Of a stretch of 64,000 bases of DNA, positions 51,978 through 64,000 are shown in pieces (the first letter of the stretch is position 1; each line of letters begins with the position of its first letter). The translations under genes and the position numbers were made by a program. This DNA comes from Hoplostethus atlanticus (lineage: Eukaryota; Chordata; Actinopteri; Trachichthyiformes; Trachichthyidae), in contig JAXDDX010000007.1 in assembly GCA_034670405.1 (NCBI GenBank), positions 5,510,001-5,574,000 on the forward strand. Reading direction: 5' to 3'. The notes beneath the pieces were generated by a model, which saw only the letters and a list, made by a program, of their open reading frames with translations, was not told where the DNA came from and did no database searches.

Positions 51978-54900
51978 AAAAGCAGACACAGACAAATGTT
52001 AACACTGTTAATGCAGAATAATAATTACTTTAGATTTGCATTTACACATGATAATTCAAGGGTAGCTTTTTATTTCAGAGACCGTTGATATACTCACTTA
52101 TAGGCGTAGTTGCATTGACATTTATTATATCAATCTGGTGATGTGTTTGTGCAGACTTGCAGAAGCACATTGCAAGTTGAGGAATTTTTGACTAGATATA
52201 AAAAAGGAATACTCAATTGCTAATCCAAATACTTCCTACAAATTCCTGAAATGGGGGGGGCCATGTCAAAAGGCTCTTTTTGTTCATTCAATATGGCTAA
52301 TTATTGTATCATTTCATATCTCAAGTATTGAGAGCATACATACCCAAAGCAATACAAATATTGATGCCGAAACCTTAACGTGTTGCTGCCCAAATTCTTA
52401 CACCGTAGACCTAAATGTACACAACACGGACCATAACGGACAATAGTGAATAGACCATTAAATTGGCTTCTTTCTGATGGTATTACAGTAAATACACCTG
52501 ACATTTCCCATGGAGGAATGCATAATTTCACAAGTTTTTGGGCCATTTCCCGCCTTAGTGTTAATTATATGAAATTAAGCATGGTTTCTTGCATATAATC
52601 TCTCTGATACACTAAAGATCAGGCTGCCAGGGAATCGAATTAAACGCTGTCACGTGATCCACTACAAGGCTTTTATTCAGCCTTTTTATTCAGTTTTATA
52701 TCTCAGACTCTTTTCGGTACTATTGTGTAACTGTTCTCTCTGAATTCAAAGGATTTGCCCTTGAATTATTTCTGTGCTTTTAACACCATAGGGGTTTTTT
52801 TTGTATAAATATCAAGAAATGCCCGTGACATCTAAAAAATAAATAATCCTTTCCTCAACATTATTTCAGAGATTTGTAATGTTGGAGGAAAATAAAAAGT
52901 CTTTTCTGTTTTTCTGTCCAAGAAACCTCTCCAACCACATTCTATCATGATTCTCACGTATAATTGTGCAAGGTTTTTCATCATTTATTTGTTGTACAGC
53001 TGAAGCAGAGATGGAAAAAAAGGAATTGAGTGAGCACTGTTGGCTCTTGTTATTTTCTTTCCTTTCTTTCTTGTATCCTTACTCTTCATATTTGTACCCT
53101 AAAACTAAGAATGTGGACTGCAGATTGCAGTTGTTTAAAAAAAAAAATCAAATATGAATGTAAACAGTTTGAATATGTTGTAACTTTTTTTATTGGATTA
53201 TGTATTAATTTATATGAATAATATATCAGTATATCATCAATGCTAAATCAGTTGGTTATGATTGTGTGTTATTGACTTGCAGTGGAATCATGAGACCTGG
53301 CCTGAATGCTATTCTTGGAACTACTGGAAGTGGAAAGTCCTCGTGAGTACTGTGCCCCTTCTCCCATCAGGGATAAACCACCAAGTACATTTTTATTCAA
53401 GACAGTCTGCAGTTGTCCTAGATGTATGTTTACATTATTTTTTTAAATGTCATTCAAAGCTTCCTGGATGTTCTTGCTGCGAGGAAGGACCCGTCAGGTC
53501 TCTCAGGAGAGGTGCTTATTGACGGAGCTCCACAGGCTGCAAACTTCAAGTACCTCTCTGGCTATGTGGTCCAGGTGCCCTTTCATCCGTTTTATTTAGT
53601 TCAGTAACTCATTGCAGTCCACAAGTTTGTAGAGGCAGAGTCTCAGAAAACATAGAGCAATAACCTGAGAACCGTTGTCATCCCCAGGATGATGTGGTCA
53701 TGGGCACCCTGACGGTGAGGGAGAATCTACGTTTTTCTGCAGCACTCCGTCTACCTACCTCTGTACCCCAGAGGGAGAAAGAGGCTCGCGTCAATCACCT
53801 CATCAAAGAACTGGGTCTCACCAAGGTGGCTGACTCCAAGGTAAACATGTACATTCACCACTTGCCAATTACTCGCCTATCTGCTTAGCTAGGGTTCCAC
53901 CTCAAGCTTCAAGCGATCAGGTGTACTAGTATGGCCGGTGATATATATTTAGCTTTTAGATTGTATGAGACATATGTGTTTTTAAATCTGTCCCTGTTTC
54001 GGTCCTAGGTGGGCACACAGATGATCCGGGGGATATCTGGAGGAGAGAGGAAGAGGACCAATATTGGTATGGAGCTGATTATTGACCCCTCTGTTCTCTT
54101 CCTGGATGAACCTACCACAGGACTGGATGCTAGCACTGCTAACTCTGTCCTGCTGCTGCTGAAAAGGTAATGATGAATTGACAGGATGTTTGTCCTTTTG
54201 ACACTTGACAGCCACTCTCACTTATTCATTGTGTCTGCACAAAAAGCGAGACACTCCCAATCTCCCAGTTTTCTATTACTGATGTAAAAAAAACAACAAC
54301 CCTCGTTGAGGTCTGTGAGGGCCAGATTTTTCTTCCATTCATAATTACTCTTAACACTGCAGCCTATTGGTAAATTGTAAGGGGGGAGGAAATGGGTTGC
54401 TTGTGTGCTACTTCTGGCACACAGCGCTGAAATGACTGCTTGCAAACAATTCAGCTCAATGTCTATCAGAACAGTCACGTAGTATAGCATCATCTGCCTT
54501 CCCAATCCAATCCCACTCACAGCATGTCATGAAACACCCTGCTGGAGGGAATTCTTCATTCATGTATCATCATCATTCATTCAAATTTACTACTTCAACT
54601 GGTGTTATTATTGGTTTCCAATTCAGTTTTTAATTGGAAGGCAGCTAAATTGTATTTACATGTAATGGATATATATTTTTACTATGTTCCTCTTTTCAGA
54701 ATGGCCAATCATGGACGCACCATCATTATGTCCATCCACCAGCCACGGTACTCCATCTACAGACTTTTTGACACCTTGACCTTGCTGGTTAGTGGGAAAA
54801 TGGTGTACCATGGGCCAGCGCCAAATGCTTTGGACTACTTCGCCAACATTGGTGACTATACTCTTGAAACTGAATATCACCATGAAATACAATACTATAT

Positions 54901-57900
54901 CTGTATATTTGAATGGGGATGAATAAGAGATAGAAGAAAGGAGAAATGCTCTTCTCCTATAACATTGAACATGTATGGATATGTATGTATGGATACATAT
55001 AGATTCAAGATTCAAGATTCAAGAAGTTTAATTGTCACATACACACACGAGGTGTGCAGTGAAATGCAAAGTGGCAATGCTCAGCAGAAATGTGCAAAAT
55101 AACAGGTCTGTATGGATCTGTACGTCCATATAATTACTTTTTAAACATGTTCCAGGCTATACCTGTGAGCCCCACAACAACCCAGCAGACTTCTTTCTGG
55201 ATGTCATCAATGGAGATTCTACTGCCACCACGATGACCAAGATGCACGACTCTGAAGGTAAAGGCTCGTAGAACTCGGACATAATCACACATGTATTGAA
55301 AGCCACAGATCCTATTGGCAAGATTTAATAATGGCCTTGAAAAAATGAAAGCTGTTTTCTCCCCTCATAACTGAAGGATGGATTAGTAACCTCTCAAAAG
55401 CTCAGTTTATGTGCAAACAAAAGTTAAAATAGAGTAAGATGAACACAAATAGCTTGATACAGAGGTGCCTTTTCCTTCCCCCTCTCAAATCCTGTCTGGC
55501 CAGTACCAAACCAACCCTGAACCTCTAATCTAGCTGACCCTAGGTCAGGGCTTGTTTGTATTATTGAGAAAAAGGAAAAACGAATCCACTTGAAGCTTGT
55601 GTAATGTGCCTGGACTTAATGCGGTGTTTCATCAACGATCAATTCAATGATACACGATCCAAATTGTTACAGGTAATTTGGTCAATTTTAAGGGGTTCTC
55701 AGAACTGTTATGTGCGGAGTATTGTTGCTTGTCTTGCATGAAATATTAGATCAGTACTTATATTTCTTAAACGTTTGTGTTTATGGGCCCAGGGCAGGGG
55801 TCACTTTCAATTCAGATCGTTTGTATGGTCAATGTTTTTCCAACTTGGGTTGAAATTCTGCACCCTGAATTGACCCTTATTCTACTTGCTTTGTAGTAGA
55901 GTATGTCTCTTACTCACATCACTCATTTTCCACTTATATGATGTCAACAAGTGGACTTTGAGGAACTCGGCAGCTCCATACAGAGCATCGAGGATCGCCT
56001 GGTAGAGGAGTACAGGAACAGCAGCTACACCAGGGACACACGGACCGAGCTGGAACACATCGCCCGGGGCAAGGAGTGCATCACCCAGCCCAAGTCCCAC
56101 ACCATCATTCACAACAGCTCATTTTTCCACCAGCTCCGTTGGGTGCTCAAGAGAACCTTCCAGAACCTCATGCTGAACCCAGAAACATCAGTGGCCCAGG
56201 TTAGAAAGCACCCTCATCAAGCACAACTCCTCACCAATGACAAAACTACCATGATGTACCATGAAGTAGGTCATGAACTTTGAGTCAGTATCCGTAAAGC
56301 CATTTATTGTTTTAATAGCAATGTTGACTGGGTACATTACATACAAATTGCCTATTACGGACTGACTCTTGAGAAATACAACTTCTGATGCCACTTCACT
56401 ATCTATCCAATACTTTTGATTACTATCCAGTGTTCAGTTTTCCTGCTTGTTATATCATAGCTCAGTTTATGGATTGCTGCTTGATGCTGCAGAGCACTGT
56501 ACTCTCTTTTGTTTTGTAGGTCAAAGCCTTAAACATGTTATTGTACCAATGTCACCTTTACTCCTTTCAAACAGTCCAATCAAAGAACGAAAAAAGGGAA
56601 CAAAAATCATTGTCAGTGCTCTTGTCATTTTGAACAGGACACATGGACAGCAGTTTGGAGGGGTTGAGATTTAGTGCTCTCATTAGCCACCCCATGGCGG
56701 CAAAATGCCGTCAGAAGTCTCCTCACTTTAAGAATTATTAACAGCTAATTGGCCCTAAATAAGTCACAATAATCCTACAAGAGGGGCTCTGGGTGGCGTG
56801 GGCGGCATAATCGGCTTTGGTGACTGCTGTGACCCCACTCTTGCCTCTTTGGGCCAGGATCTGAACTGATATCATATCTGGCCAAAGCCCCTTGGCCTTG
56901 GTCCGGGACCCATCACATGATGGCGTCATGATCACTCCACTGCCCCGCTTCCACATGAGGGGCTGGGGGGAATGAGGTGAAAAAGACTCAACCTTATGAG
57001 CTTATCCCTTCACCCTGGGAACCGCACAGGGCCCGCTTAGTCCTGTCATAATCTGTTAATTGTTGGGATTAAAACACGTCTCTTTCACTTTTTCTCACTC
57101 TTTTCTGTCACCCCCCATTGGTTCCAGTGGTTCTCTAGGCTAGACCAGCCTGGAGGAGAAGCAAGCTGTTCCATGTAACCTCTGACCCCCAGAAACACCA
57201 GTCATTCTCATCAATCAAGATACTGCTAAAATTTGATTTCCATTCTCCAAAAAGACAGTCTACAGTCTGTAGTTATGAAGTACAGTAGTAATTGCTCAAT
57301 TCTTTCTTCTCCACTCACCAAGCTTTGCCTGTTTCCTTCTTCCAAATAGCCTCAGAGCTAAACCTTTTTTTGACATAAAGACCAAAGAGATTAGCTTGTA
57401 TTAAACTGGGGCTTTGATCAAACCCGCTCCCTCATGTGATTGAAGTCTCCAAGCAGTTGTCCAGCATATTGTCAGACGCTTGTGATGGTTTAGGCCTCAC
57501 AGCCATGACACATTGCCACTAATGTTAGAAATATGACTTTCTAGATGATGATCAATGCCTTTGGCTTCTAAATTTCTGTCTCTGTCTTGGCAGCTGGGAG
57601 TCACCATTTTGCTGGCTCTCATCGTGGGTGCCATTTTCTTCGGCGTTAAAGATGATCAGAGTGGCATCCAGAACAGGTGGGAGAACTGCTGGTTTACACA
57701 CCTGAAATTGCCCTCGAGACTTCTTTGTCAACTAGCTGAGTTTCCATCCAAGTACTGTATATTTAGCCACATTATGATGCATATGAATGCAGATTTAAAA
57801 TACAATTTCTTCAAAATCACAAGGTCTTTAAGTAAATGGCTGCTTTTGGTAGATGTGTGGTAAATTGAATAGTTCCAGCATGATTAATCCTCTTACCATG

Positions 57901-60900
57901 CTCATACTTTGGGCATTATTTTATTGGGCACAACCCGGTACTCACAAGCCCAATGAAGCACATCAGAACATAGAATGTGAAATTAATTTCAATAGTTTCT
58001 TTCTCTCTCTCGCTCTCATTCAGCCCATGCATGGTTCAGTGGAATATAAGAACTTAATGTCATTATATTCATGGTCAATGCATAGGGAGTATGGCTGACG
58101 CCAATGTATGCGGCTTATATGGCCCAAGTTCGTCACCCCCACCCACCCTGTCTTTGGGTGCAGGATCAGGCATTAGGGCTGCAGTGGCGGCAGTTGCTTT
58201 GTTTAAGTCTTTTACTTGAAGGTTTTGTTTGGACAGATGAATGTGGATATGAACAATATCTGTGTGTGTGTGATATTTAGTATCATAATCTTTTGTTAAG
58301 AGTTGTTTAGACTGTTTTGCTGTGATCTAAAACCCAAGTCCAATTATTTTGTACAAAACTCCCACCTTACCAGACAGTGGTTTCCCTTTGTTTGCTTAAA
58401 ATGTATGATGTGTTTGTTCTCTCTTTTTTCATCTTGACATGACTTGACTGTGGATACCTGGAGCATCCAATATTAGTAGTTGAACCTACATGTGGGATGT
58501 GGGACAAAACATGTGCAATAAAATATGAAAATGTTTTGCCAAAGAGAAGTATCACCAGTGTTCTCCTCTCCTTGTTGCACATCACCACATTTTTGTTGTA
58601 TTGTTCTTCTTGCAGGATGGGCGCCCTCTTCTTCATCACTACCAACCAGTGTTTCAACACTATCTCTGCTGCTGAGCTCTTCATCACTGAGAGGAAACTG
58701 TTTGTGTATGTAAAGTGATGCCAAGCTGTGCTGTCCCATGTGACTCAATAAGCTGGAAGATAGTGGCATATAACGATGACATTTATGTGGAGACTGCAAC
58801 GTAAACACGAAAGGAGGGGGGTAGAGCGAGGCTCGACTTTATTTACAAATTAGAGATAAAATCAGGCTGTTGCCTTTGTAGCCCGAGGAAGGTCCTGTGT
58901 GACTGAAATGTTTTAATTGTCTTTAATCTGAAAATAAGGGTTGTAGAGTAGCTCCCTTCTTTTGATTTGATGCATGCACATAGTTTGGGAGTTTCTGTCT
59001 AATGACTGTACATGTAGAACTGATGTGACTGACACTTCTTTTAGATATATATTTTTTGGGGGCATTTTTGCCTTTATTTTGAGACTTAATAGTGGAGAGA
59101 GAGACAGGAATGATTGGGTGAGAGGAGGGATGACATGCGACGAAGGTCCCGGTCAGATTCAAACCCAGGACATTGCAGTTGCGTGATTTGCGCCTTAGAC
59201 CGTTGACAGGATGCCCCTGACACCTATTTTAAATGTTTTAACAGCCTAAGAGTGCTTGTATTTTTTCCTGACAGGCATGAGTACATCAGCGGCTATTACA
59301 GACTCTCCGTCTACTTCCTTTCGAAGATCCTATCTGACATCATTGCTCTGCGCACCATCCCTGCCATTATCTTCAGCGGCATTGTCTACTTTATGATCGG
59401 TAATGTAGTGATGGAGTACTTTATACTCAAATCCTTGAATGCTAGATTGAATACTAAGTTATATTATTCATTATTTGTCTGTGCGTGTGTGTCCGCCCGT
59501 GTCCACCCAGGGTTCAAATCCACAGCGGCAGCCTTCTTCATCTTCACACTGACAGTAACGCTGGTGGCCTACACAAGCGCAGCCATGACCATGGCCATCT
59601 CAGCTGACCAGACTGCCGTGGCTCTCGCCAACATTTTCATGACCATTACCTTTATCTTCATGATGGTGAGCGCAGCGGCCATAGAAAGAAAAATGGGGGG
59701 GGTCAAAAGAGGAGGGAGTAGAGAGTTAATTGGGAGGTGTTTGTTTCTTATGTCATAAATTCTTGTTATAAATGTTATAAAATGGATAGTTCCAATCTTA
59801 AGTTCTGATTGGCTGAGACATGTTGGAGTTAGTTTTAATATCAAAGCACTAATCACCAGTCACCTCTCATACTGGTACTTATGTACTTAGGTACTATTTA
59901 CATTCTTTCTACCACTGCATGGTGTCTCATTGCTTGTTCTTTAAATCTGTGTTGTGTGTTTAGATGTTCTCAGGTCTACTGGTGAACCTACCCACCATCG
60001 TGAGTTGGCTGGCTTGGCTGAAGTACTTCAGTATTCCTCGCTACGCCCTAGCAGTAAGTCAGTTAAAGGTCTGCCTAAACCCAATGGTGCAGTACAAGAC
60101 TACATCATATCTGAGACCATATCCATGATATTGCTTGTCATTTGATCTCCTTTAGTGCAAATGGTAAAATTTGTTCAAATGGTAGAAATCTGTGTGTTTC
60201 TCACAATTCTGAACGTCATGTATTAGCCCTACTCTTGCTCATTTTTGAATGTGGCTCCGTACTGGACAACCAATGAAACCATATTCCTACACTAAACACC
60301 ATCGCTGGATCAGCATACAGTCTTGGCATAGAGTGTAATATATTTACAGTGTTTTGATGCTGTTCCATTTAACGTTCATTGCCTCTGCTGTATATGTTCA
60401 GGCCCTGAAGATCAATGAGTTTGCGGGTTTGACGTTCTGTGAGGACACTGTGATCCCAAACACCACCATGTCTCCTGTCACAACCAACTGCAGTGTGAGC
60501 ACAGTAGGCTTGACGTGAGTAGACCTATACATCTGCTCTGGCTGGACCTTAATAATCACTTGGTTTCTACTGGACAAGAAAAACTGATTTTGGCATTACT
60601 GTGTTGTTTCAACAATGTCGTTGCGAGCAGTCATACCTCCTGACAATTACTACCTCTAGCACTACCTATAGGTCATAGTTTTTCCGAAATACAAGAAACT
60701 TTGGAATAGTGGGTTTGAATCTATAGTATGGGATCTCAATCAAATCTTAATCAAACTGTCTTATTTCAGGTGTACAGGGGAACAATATCTGGACTACCTG
60801 GGAATAGAGTACACAACCTGGGGGCTGTGGGAGAATCATGTGGCTTTGATTGTCATGGCGTTCATATTCCTCACCATCACCTATCTGAAACTCCGCTTTA

Positions 60901-60917
60901 TCAAGAAGTTCACTTAA
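51672..60917 (+). CDS. abcg2: ABCG2 half-transporter (breast cancer resistance protein type)
   Basis: An ABC-G half transporter that dimerises in the plasma membrane and exports drugs, dietary toxins, porphyrins and urate. Coding exons: 51672-51886, 53283-53342, 53460-53574, 53688-53840, 54009-54166, 54700-54851, 55156-55257, 55952-56199, 57594-57676, 58616-58705, 59275-59399, 59511-59665, 59964-60053, 60402-60514, 60770-60917. They total 2,007 nt, giving 668 aa (human 655) with the same 15 coding exons as human. The nucleotide-binding domain comes first: Walker A GTTGSGKS at 84-91, signature ISGGE at 190-194, Walker B LFLDE with Glu215. The membrane domain follows. Arg485 corresponds to the human substrate-determining Arg482. 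The last outer loop keeps three Cys and has NTT and NCS glycosylation sites. A second ATG lies at once after the first. Synteny fits abcg2 (teleost abcg2a type likely). Confidence 0.96.
51952..51977. repeat. (CA)13 microsatellite
   Basis: CA repeat in abcg2 intron 1 of the coding region, 65 nt after the first coding exon, preceded by a short CT run. Confidence 0.9.
55003..55110. mobile_element. Retroposon tail fragment in abcg2 intron
   Basis: A short ATTCAAG tandem repeat (about 55003-55024) runs into AGTTTAATTGTCACATACAC and GGTGTGCAGTGAAATGCAAA. This is a common teleost non-LTR retroposon tail, here inverted so that the repeat comes first. Confidence 0.7.
56650..57060. other. GC-rich intronic block in abcg2
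   Basis: The intron between exons 55952-56199 and 57594-57676 holds about 400 bp that is richer in G+C than its surroundings and not obviously repetitive (TCTGGCCAAAGCCCCTTGGC, CCATGGCGGCAAAATGCCG). No open frame or RNA gene is evident. It could be a regulatory element, but this is only a suggestion. Confidence 0.3.
59040..59215. mobile_element. tRNA-like SINE-type repeat in abcg2 intron
   Basis: Contains GGGCATTTTTGCCTTTATTT, GAGAGAGACAGGAATGATTG and a GATTCAAACCCAGGACATTG segment resembling a tRNA B-box arm. This combination belongs to a widespread teleost short repeat. It ends just before the exon at 59275. Confidence 0.6.
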
Positions 60918-62088
60918 ATGTATGATTCTATGGTACAATTTTTTTTTTCCCTCACCAAACATTTCACCATGAAGGAATGTGCCTATGGTTTGCACTTATA
61001 TAGATATGATATTCAGTATAGGTAAAAGTGTACCTGAATGTAATTTAGCAATATATGGGTATTCATGTGGATTCTGTTTTTTGTGTTTACAGTATTTTTA
61101 TGTTTACTATGGTTATTTATGAGTACCTACGTTTGTTGTATTATTTTCAAATCAAGTATGAGACTTTGCCTTCTTTTGCAACATTCATGTAGCTGAGAGC
61201 TCCTAATTTATGTAGTGTCTGTACAAATTCCAAATCGCACTGAATTTAACCTCTTATTATGATTACCTCAATCAAGTTAATTGTTTGTAAAATATTGTAT
61301 AATTGAATCAAGTAGATACTGAATATTTGTTAACTTGTTTTACTGTTCAAAAGCAAACTTTTATAAACATTTTCATGTAATCTTGGTTTTCATTTTTCTC
61401 TTTTTTGCACACATCTAAGCAGTTTACAGTATTTTGGTGTTCATTGTCTTACGGTGATTCTGTTGCAATGTCTTTTGGTAGTGTTAAGTGAAGGTCAAAA
61501 GTAAGTGAATACTGATGGAGATCTAACGATCCAAAGACAGCATTTAGGTCAATAGATAGTTTAATGGCAATATTTTTTGCCAAATTCCTTTAGAATTTCA
61601 CAACTGAGTTCATTGAGGCTTGGAGCTTAAAATGAGCATTTGTTTCACAGTTGAATTGACGTGATAGAAAGGTTGTTTGCGATCCATCTTTCAGTGTCTT
61701 GGATACAGAACTTGGGTGTATTATTGTACCAGATTTATTGCTATATTCAGTGAAGTTGTGTATGCATAAGAGAATGCGATGTTCATAATGTTATTTATGA
61801 TGGGGAGCGTGTGAAGTGAAAATAAGAGAGGACCACTAACTGAACTCTGGTAGTCACCAAAACAGACCCTAGAACAGATTGGGATCTACTAGTTGGGCAT
61901 GAGAAAAAACAAATAACACTGCCGAGCCAATATTTTCTGAACAGTCCAGGAGAACAGTATTGAGGGCTGTACTGAGTGACTAGCAGGTCATTTGTTACTT
62001 TGATTAGAGCTTAGTCTCAGTGCTGTGCTGTGGTCTGAAGCCAGATCAGAGGAGACCATAGATATTAAGATGCTGGGCTCCAACTTTA
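60918..62088 (+). other. abcg2 3' flank
   Basis: AT-rich sequence after the abcg2 stop. I see no perfect AATAAA in the first 500 nt, so the poly(A) site is not placed. No other gene or clear repeat is visible. Confidence 0.5.
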
Positions 62089-63172
62089 CAGTTTTTCTCA
62101 GTCGCTTTGGTACATTTCTCGAACCATCCTTAACATTTGCAAAACAGTAAGTGCATTTCTCAAAACAATTTGTACAAACAGCACCACACAATGGATTACC
62201 TGCAAAAGCCTGTAACTTGCTCAAAATCCTTAGTTCATCTCTCAAAACTCTTTATGTCAATGAACATGTCAGTGGCATCAGAATGACAAGTCCTTGTGTA
62301 ATTGTTAACCAACAAGATAGTCAAAATGCTTAGCCATGTTGTCTATATAACAGTGTACTCTGATGTCAACTATGGTGAAGGTTTTGATGACAATGATTGA
62401 AAATGTACAATCAATGCAATTTATGAAATGTGGGCTTGGCAGATTTTGACAATTAGATGGACTGTTCTGTATGTGATGACTTACACAATGAAAGAATTCT
62501 AACATATTTTGGAGAGTAAAACTATTCAACTGAGAAGAAACAATCTATTTTGATCACAAAGACATATAGAACCAATAATTGTTCAAATTGTCAGTCAAAA
62601 TTGTTAGTCATTTGCTTAAATGTGCCAAAATATTTGCAAATGGTAACAAAGAGAAATGCTCTTTCTGTTGTGCACAAATAACAAAATGTTGTGAAGAATT
62701 TCACATATTGGTTTGACGACTTCAACTGTCATTCGAGAATTTAGCCAAAGCAACTGAGAAAAACTGTAGTGAAAGATTCACCTGAGAGCAATTCATCAAT
62801 TCAGGACACATTTACAAAAAAAGTCTAATAGAAATGTAGAGAAAATATGCTTGACAGATTATGACAACTGGTTCAACCATTTTGCATGTAATGACTTATG
62901 CAATGAACTAATGCCTAGATGTTCTGGGGGGTGAGACTATTTAACAGAGAACCAATATAATACATTTTGATCAACATAAGCTATTGATAATGTAGGAAAC
63001 AGCAGACAGTTGTACATAACCATTTGCATGAATGTGCCAAAGCATTTGCAATTTGTTCAAAAGAATAAGAAAATATGATTTGCACAAGTGACTAGATGTG
63101 GAGGTTGAACAAGTAGTTTTGAGAATTTCAATTCTGATCTGAGAAATGTACCAAAGCGACTGAGAAAAACTG
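62089..63172 (-). mobile_element. TA-flanked transposon (Tc1/mariner-like ends), copy 2
   Basis: A 1,084-bp copy of the element at 39353-40318, in the opposite orientation. It begins CAGTTTTTCTCAGTCGCTTT and ends with the complement (GCGACTGAGAAAAACTG). TA lies at both borders (62087-62088 and 63173-63174). It also carries the internal terminal-like motif near 62756. The longest frame shared by both copies (core ELRILSKL, then FAGNPLCGAV) reflects DNA similarity and is not a known transposase. Confidence 0.85.
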
Positions 63173-63720
63173 TAAAATATTGGAAATTGGTCTGTACATT
63201 TTTCAGGTCTTGAGATTGGCTGTGGTTGGACTACTTTGATTGAATCAAAATCAGTGGCAGAGAAAATAAACACAAGTAAACACATATTAAACATAACACT
63301 TTATTTGGCATAGATAAACAAATTAGACTGCAAAATATTATAAGGCACTGTGGGCTTACACAGGAAAACAAAATAAATGCATGGGTTTCCCATGAACACT
63401 AGATGCACTCCAAATCGAAGTTTGTTTCAAGTTACAATATGTATCATAAATCGATAAGGTATTTGTAAGTTTAACTGATGTACAGAAGATGAGTAAATAT
63501 GACAGAATGTGCCACACACCTATATTAAAACGACAAAAAAGCAGCAAAATAAACATTCAAAAAAATGCTTTGGTATGTGGTGGAATGCTAAGATGTGTGT
63601 GTGTATACAACAATCAAAAGCAATTGAGCATTTTTCTCAGGTAAAATCATATGCTGTGTATTTTTAATACAAATGAACAGTATATGCTTGAAGGCTAGTG
63701 TATTGTATGCAACACTGTGG

Positions 63721-63912
63721 CTAATACTTTGATGGGTACCCGTCATCAAATCCTTCATTATTCTTCACGGTCTTTTTCACACACTGCACAATTTGAAACT
63801 TTAGAAATGAGTCATATTCTGCTTGAGTGAAAGAATGTACCATCTTATGAAGGTAATACTTCAGAATAGTTGAAGACAATATGTCTTTTGGGTGAACCTC
63901 ACTCTCACACTT
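63721..63912 (-). CDS. Unrecognised open frame, possible terminal exon
   Basis: A minus-strand frame of 63 codons ending at TAG (63723-63721), preceded by an in-frame TGA. It includes KDILSSTILKYYLHKMVHSF and ends DDGYPSKY. Its composition looks protein-like (mixed hydrophobic and charged residues, no low complexity). I do not recognise the family, see no convincing acceptor, and the window ends shortly after. It could be the last exon of a neighbouring gene or chance. Confidence 0.3.
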   Translation of the reverse strand, partial: KCESEVHPKDILSSTILKYYLHKMVHSFTQAEYDSFLKFQIVQCVKKTVKNNEGFDDGYPSKY

Positions 63913-64000
63913 TCAGTGCATTTCAGTATTTGAGGTGTGGTGGACTGTTGGAATGTTGGCATGGAATGTTCTTCATTGGAAAAGCTGGTGGGCCACGTCA

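Noticed and set aside
59569-59856. 95-codon minus-strand frame rich in Met and Leu
   Set aside because: Antisense to an abcg2 membrane exon; hydrophobic composition is a mirror effect.

Overview
The window is vertebrate nuclear DNA, almost certainly from a ray-finned (teleost) fish. Genes are split by many GT-AG introns, microsatellites are abundant, and the dispersed repeats are typical of teleosts (hAT and Tc1-like DNA transposons, MITEs, LINE/SINE tails). No bacterial or organellar features were seen. The gene order FAM13A - HERC3 - PPM1K - ABCG2 matches the mammalian 4q22-type block. The species cannot be named from the sequence alone.

Layout. (1) 1-3.8 kb: the last four coding exons and 3' UTR of fam13a (+). 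(2) 3.8-27.2 kb: a complete HERC3-like HECT ubiquitin ligase (-), 24 coding exons, 1,044 aa, convergent with fam13a. (3) 27.2-28.5 kb: a short head-to-head promoter interval, then ppm1k (+), the mitochondrial branched-chain ketoacid dehydrogenase phosphatase, seven coding exons, 380 aa. Its first intron holds a 1.28-kb hAT element with a perfect 8-bp target duplication. (4) 36-50 kb: a transposon-rich interval. It holds a 5'-truncated HIPK-like kinase on the minus strand, a decayed tandem copy of that gene's tail, a 49-bp x ~20.6 minisatellite, a 1.2-kb foldback element and several MITEs. Most of it (40.65-49.87 kb) lies between matching inverted termini that are themselves flanked by a 14-bp direct repeat. 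(5) 50-61 kb: abcg2 (+), a half-size ABC transporter with 15 coding exons and 668 aa, plus a likely untranslated first exon. (6) 61-64 kb: 3' flank, a second copy of a TA-flanked transposon (inverted relative to the copy at 39.35 kb), and a short unrecognised open frame on the minus strand.

The four main genes are unrelated housekeeping or accessory functions held together by ancient synteny: a Rho-GAP family tail, a ubiquitin ligase, a metabolic phosphatase and a xenobiotic/urate-type efflux pump. They are not an operon or pathway. The most unusual region is 40-50 kb. All exon coordinates were derived by hand from splice consensus, reading phase and remembered family similarity. Phases close exactly for HERC3 (3,135 nt), PPM1K (1,143 nt) and ABCG2 (2,007 nt).
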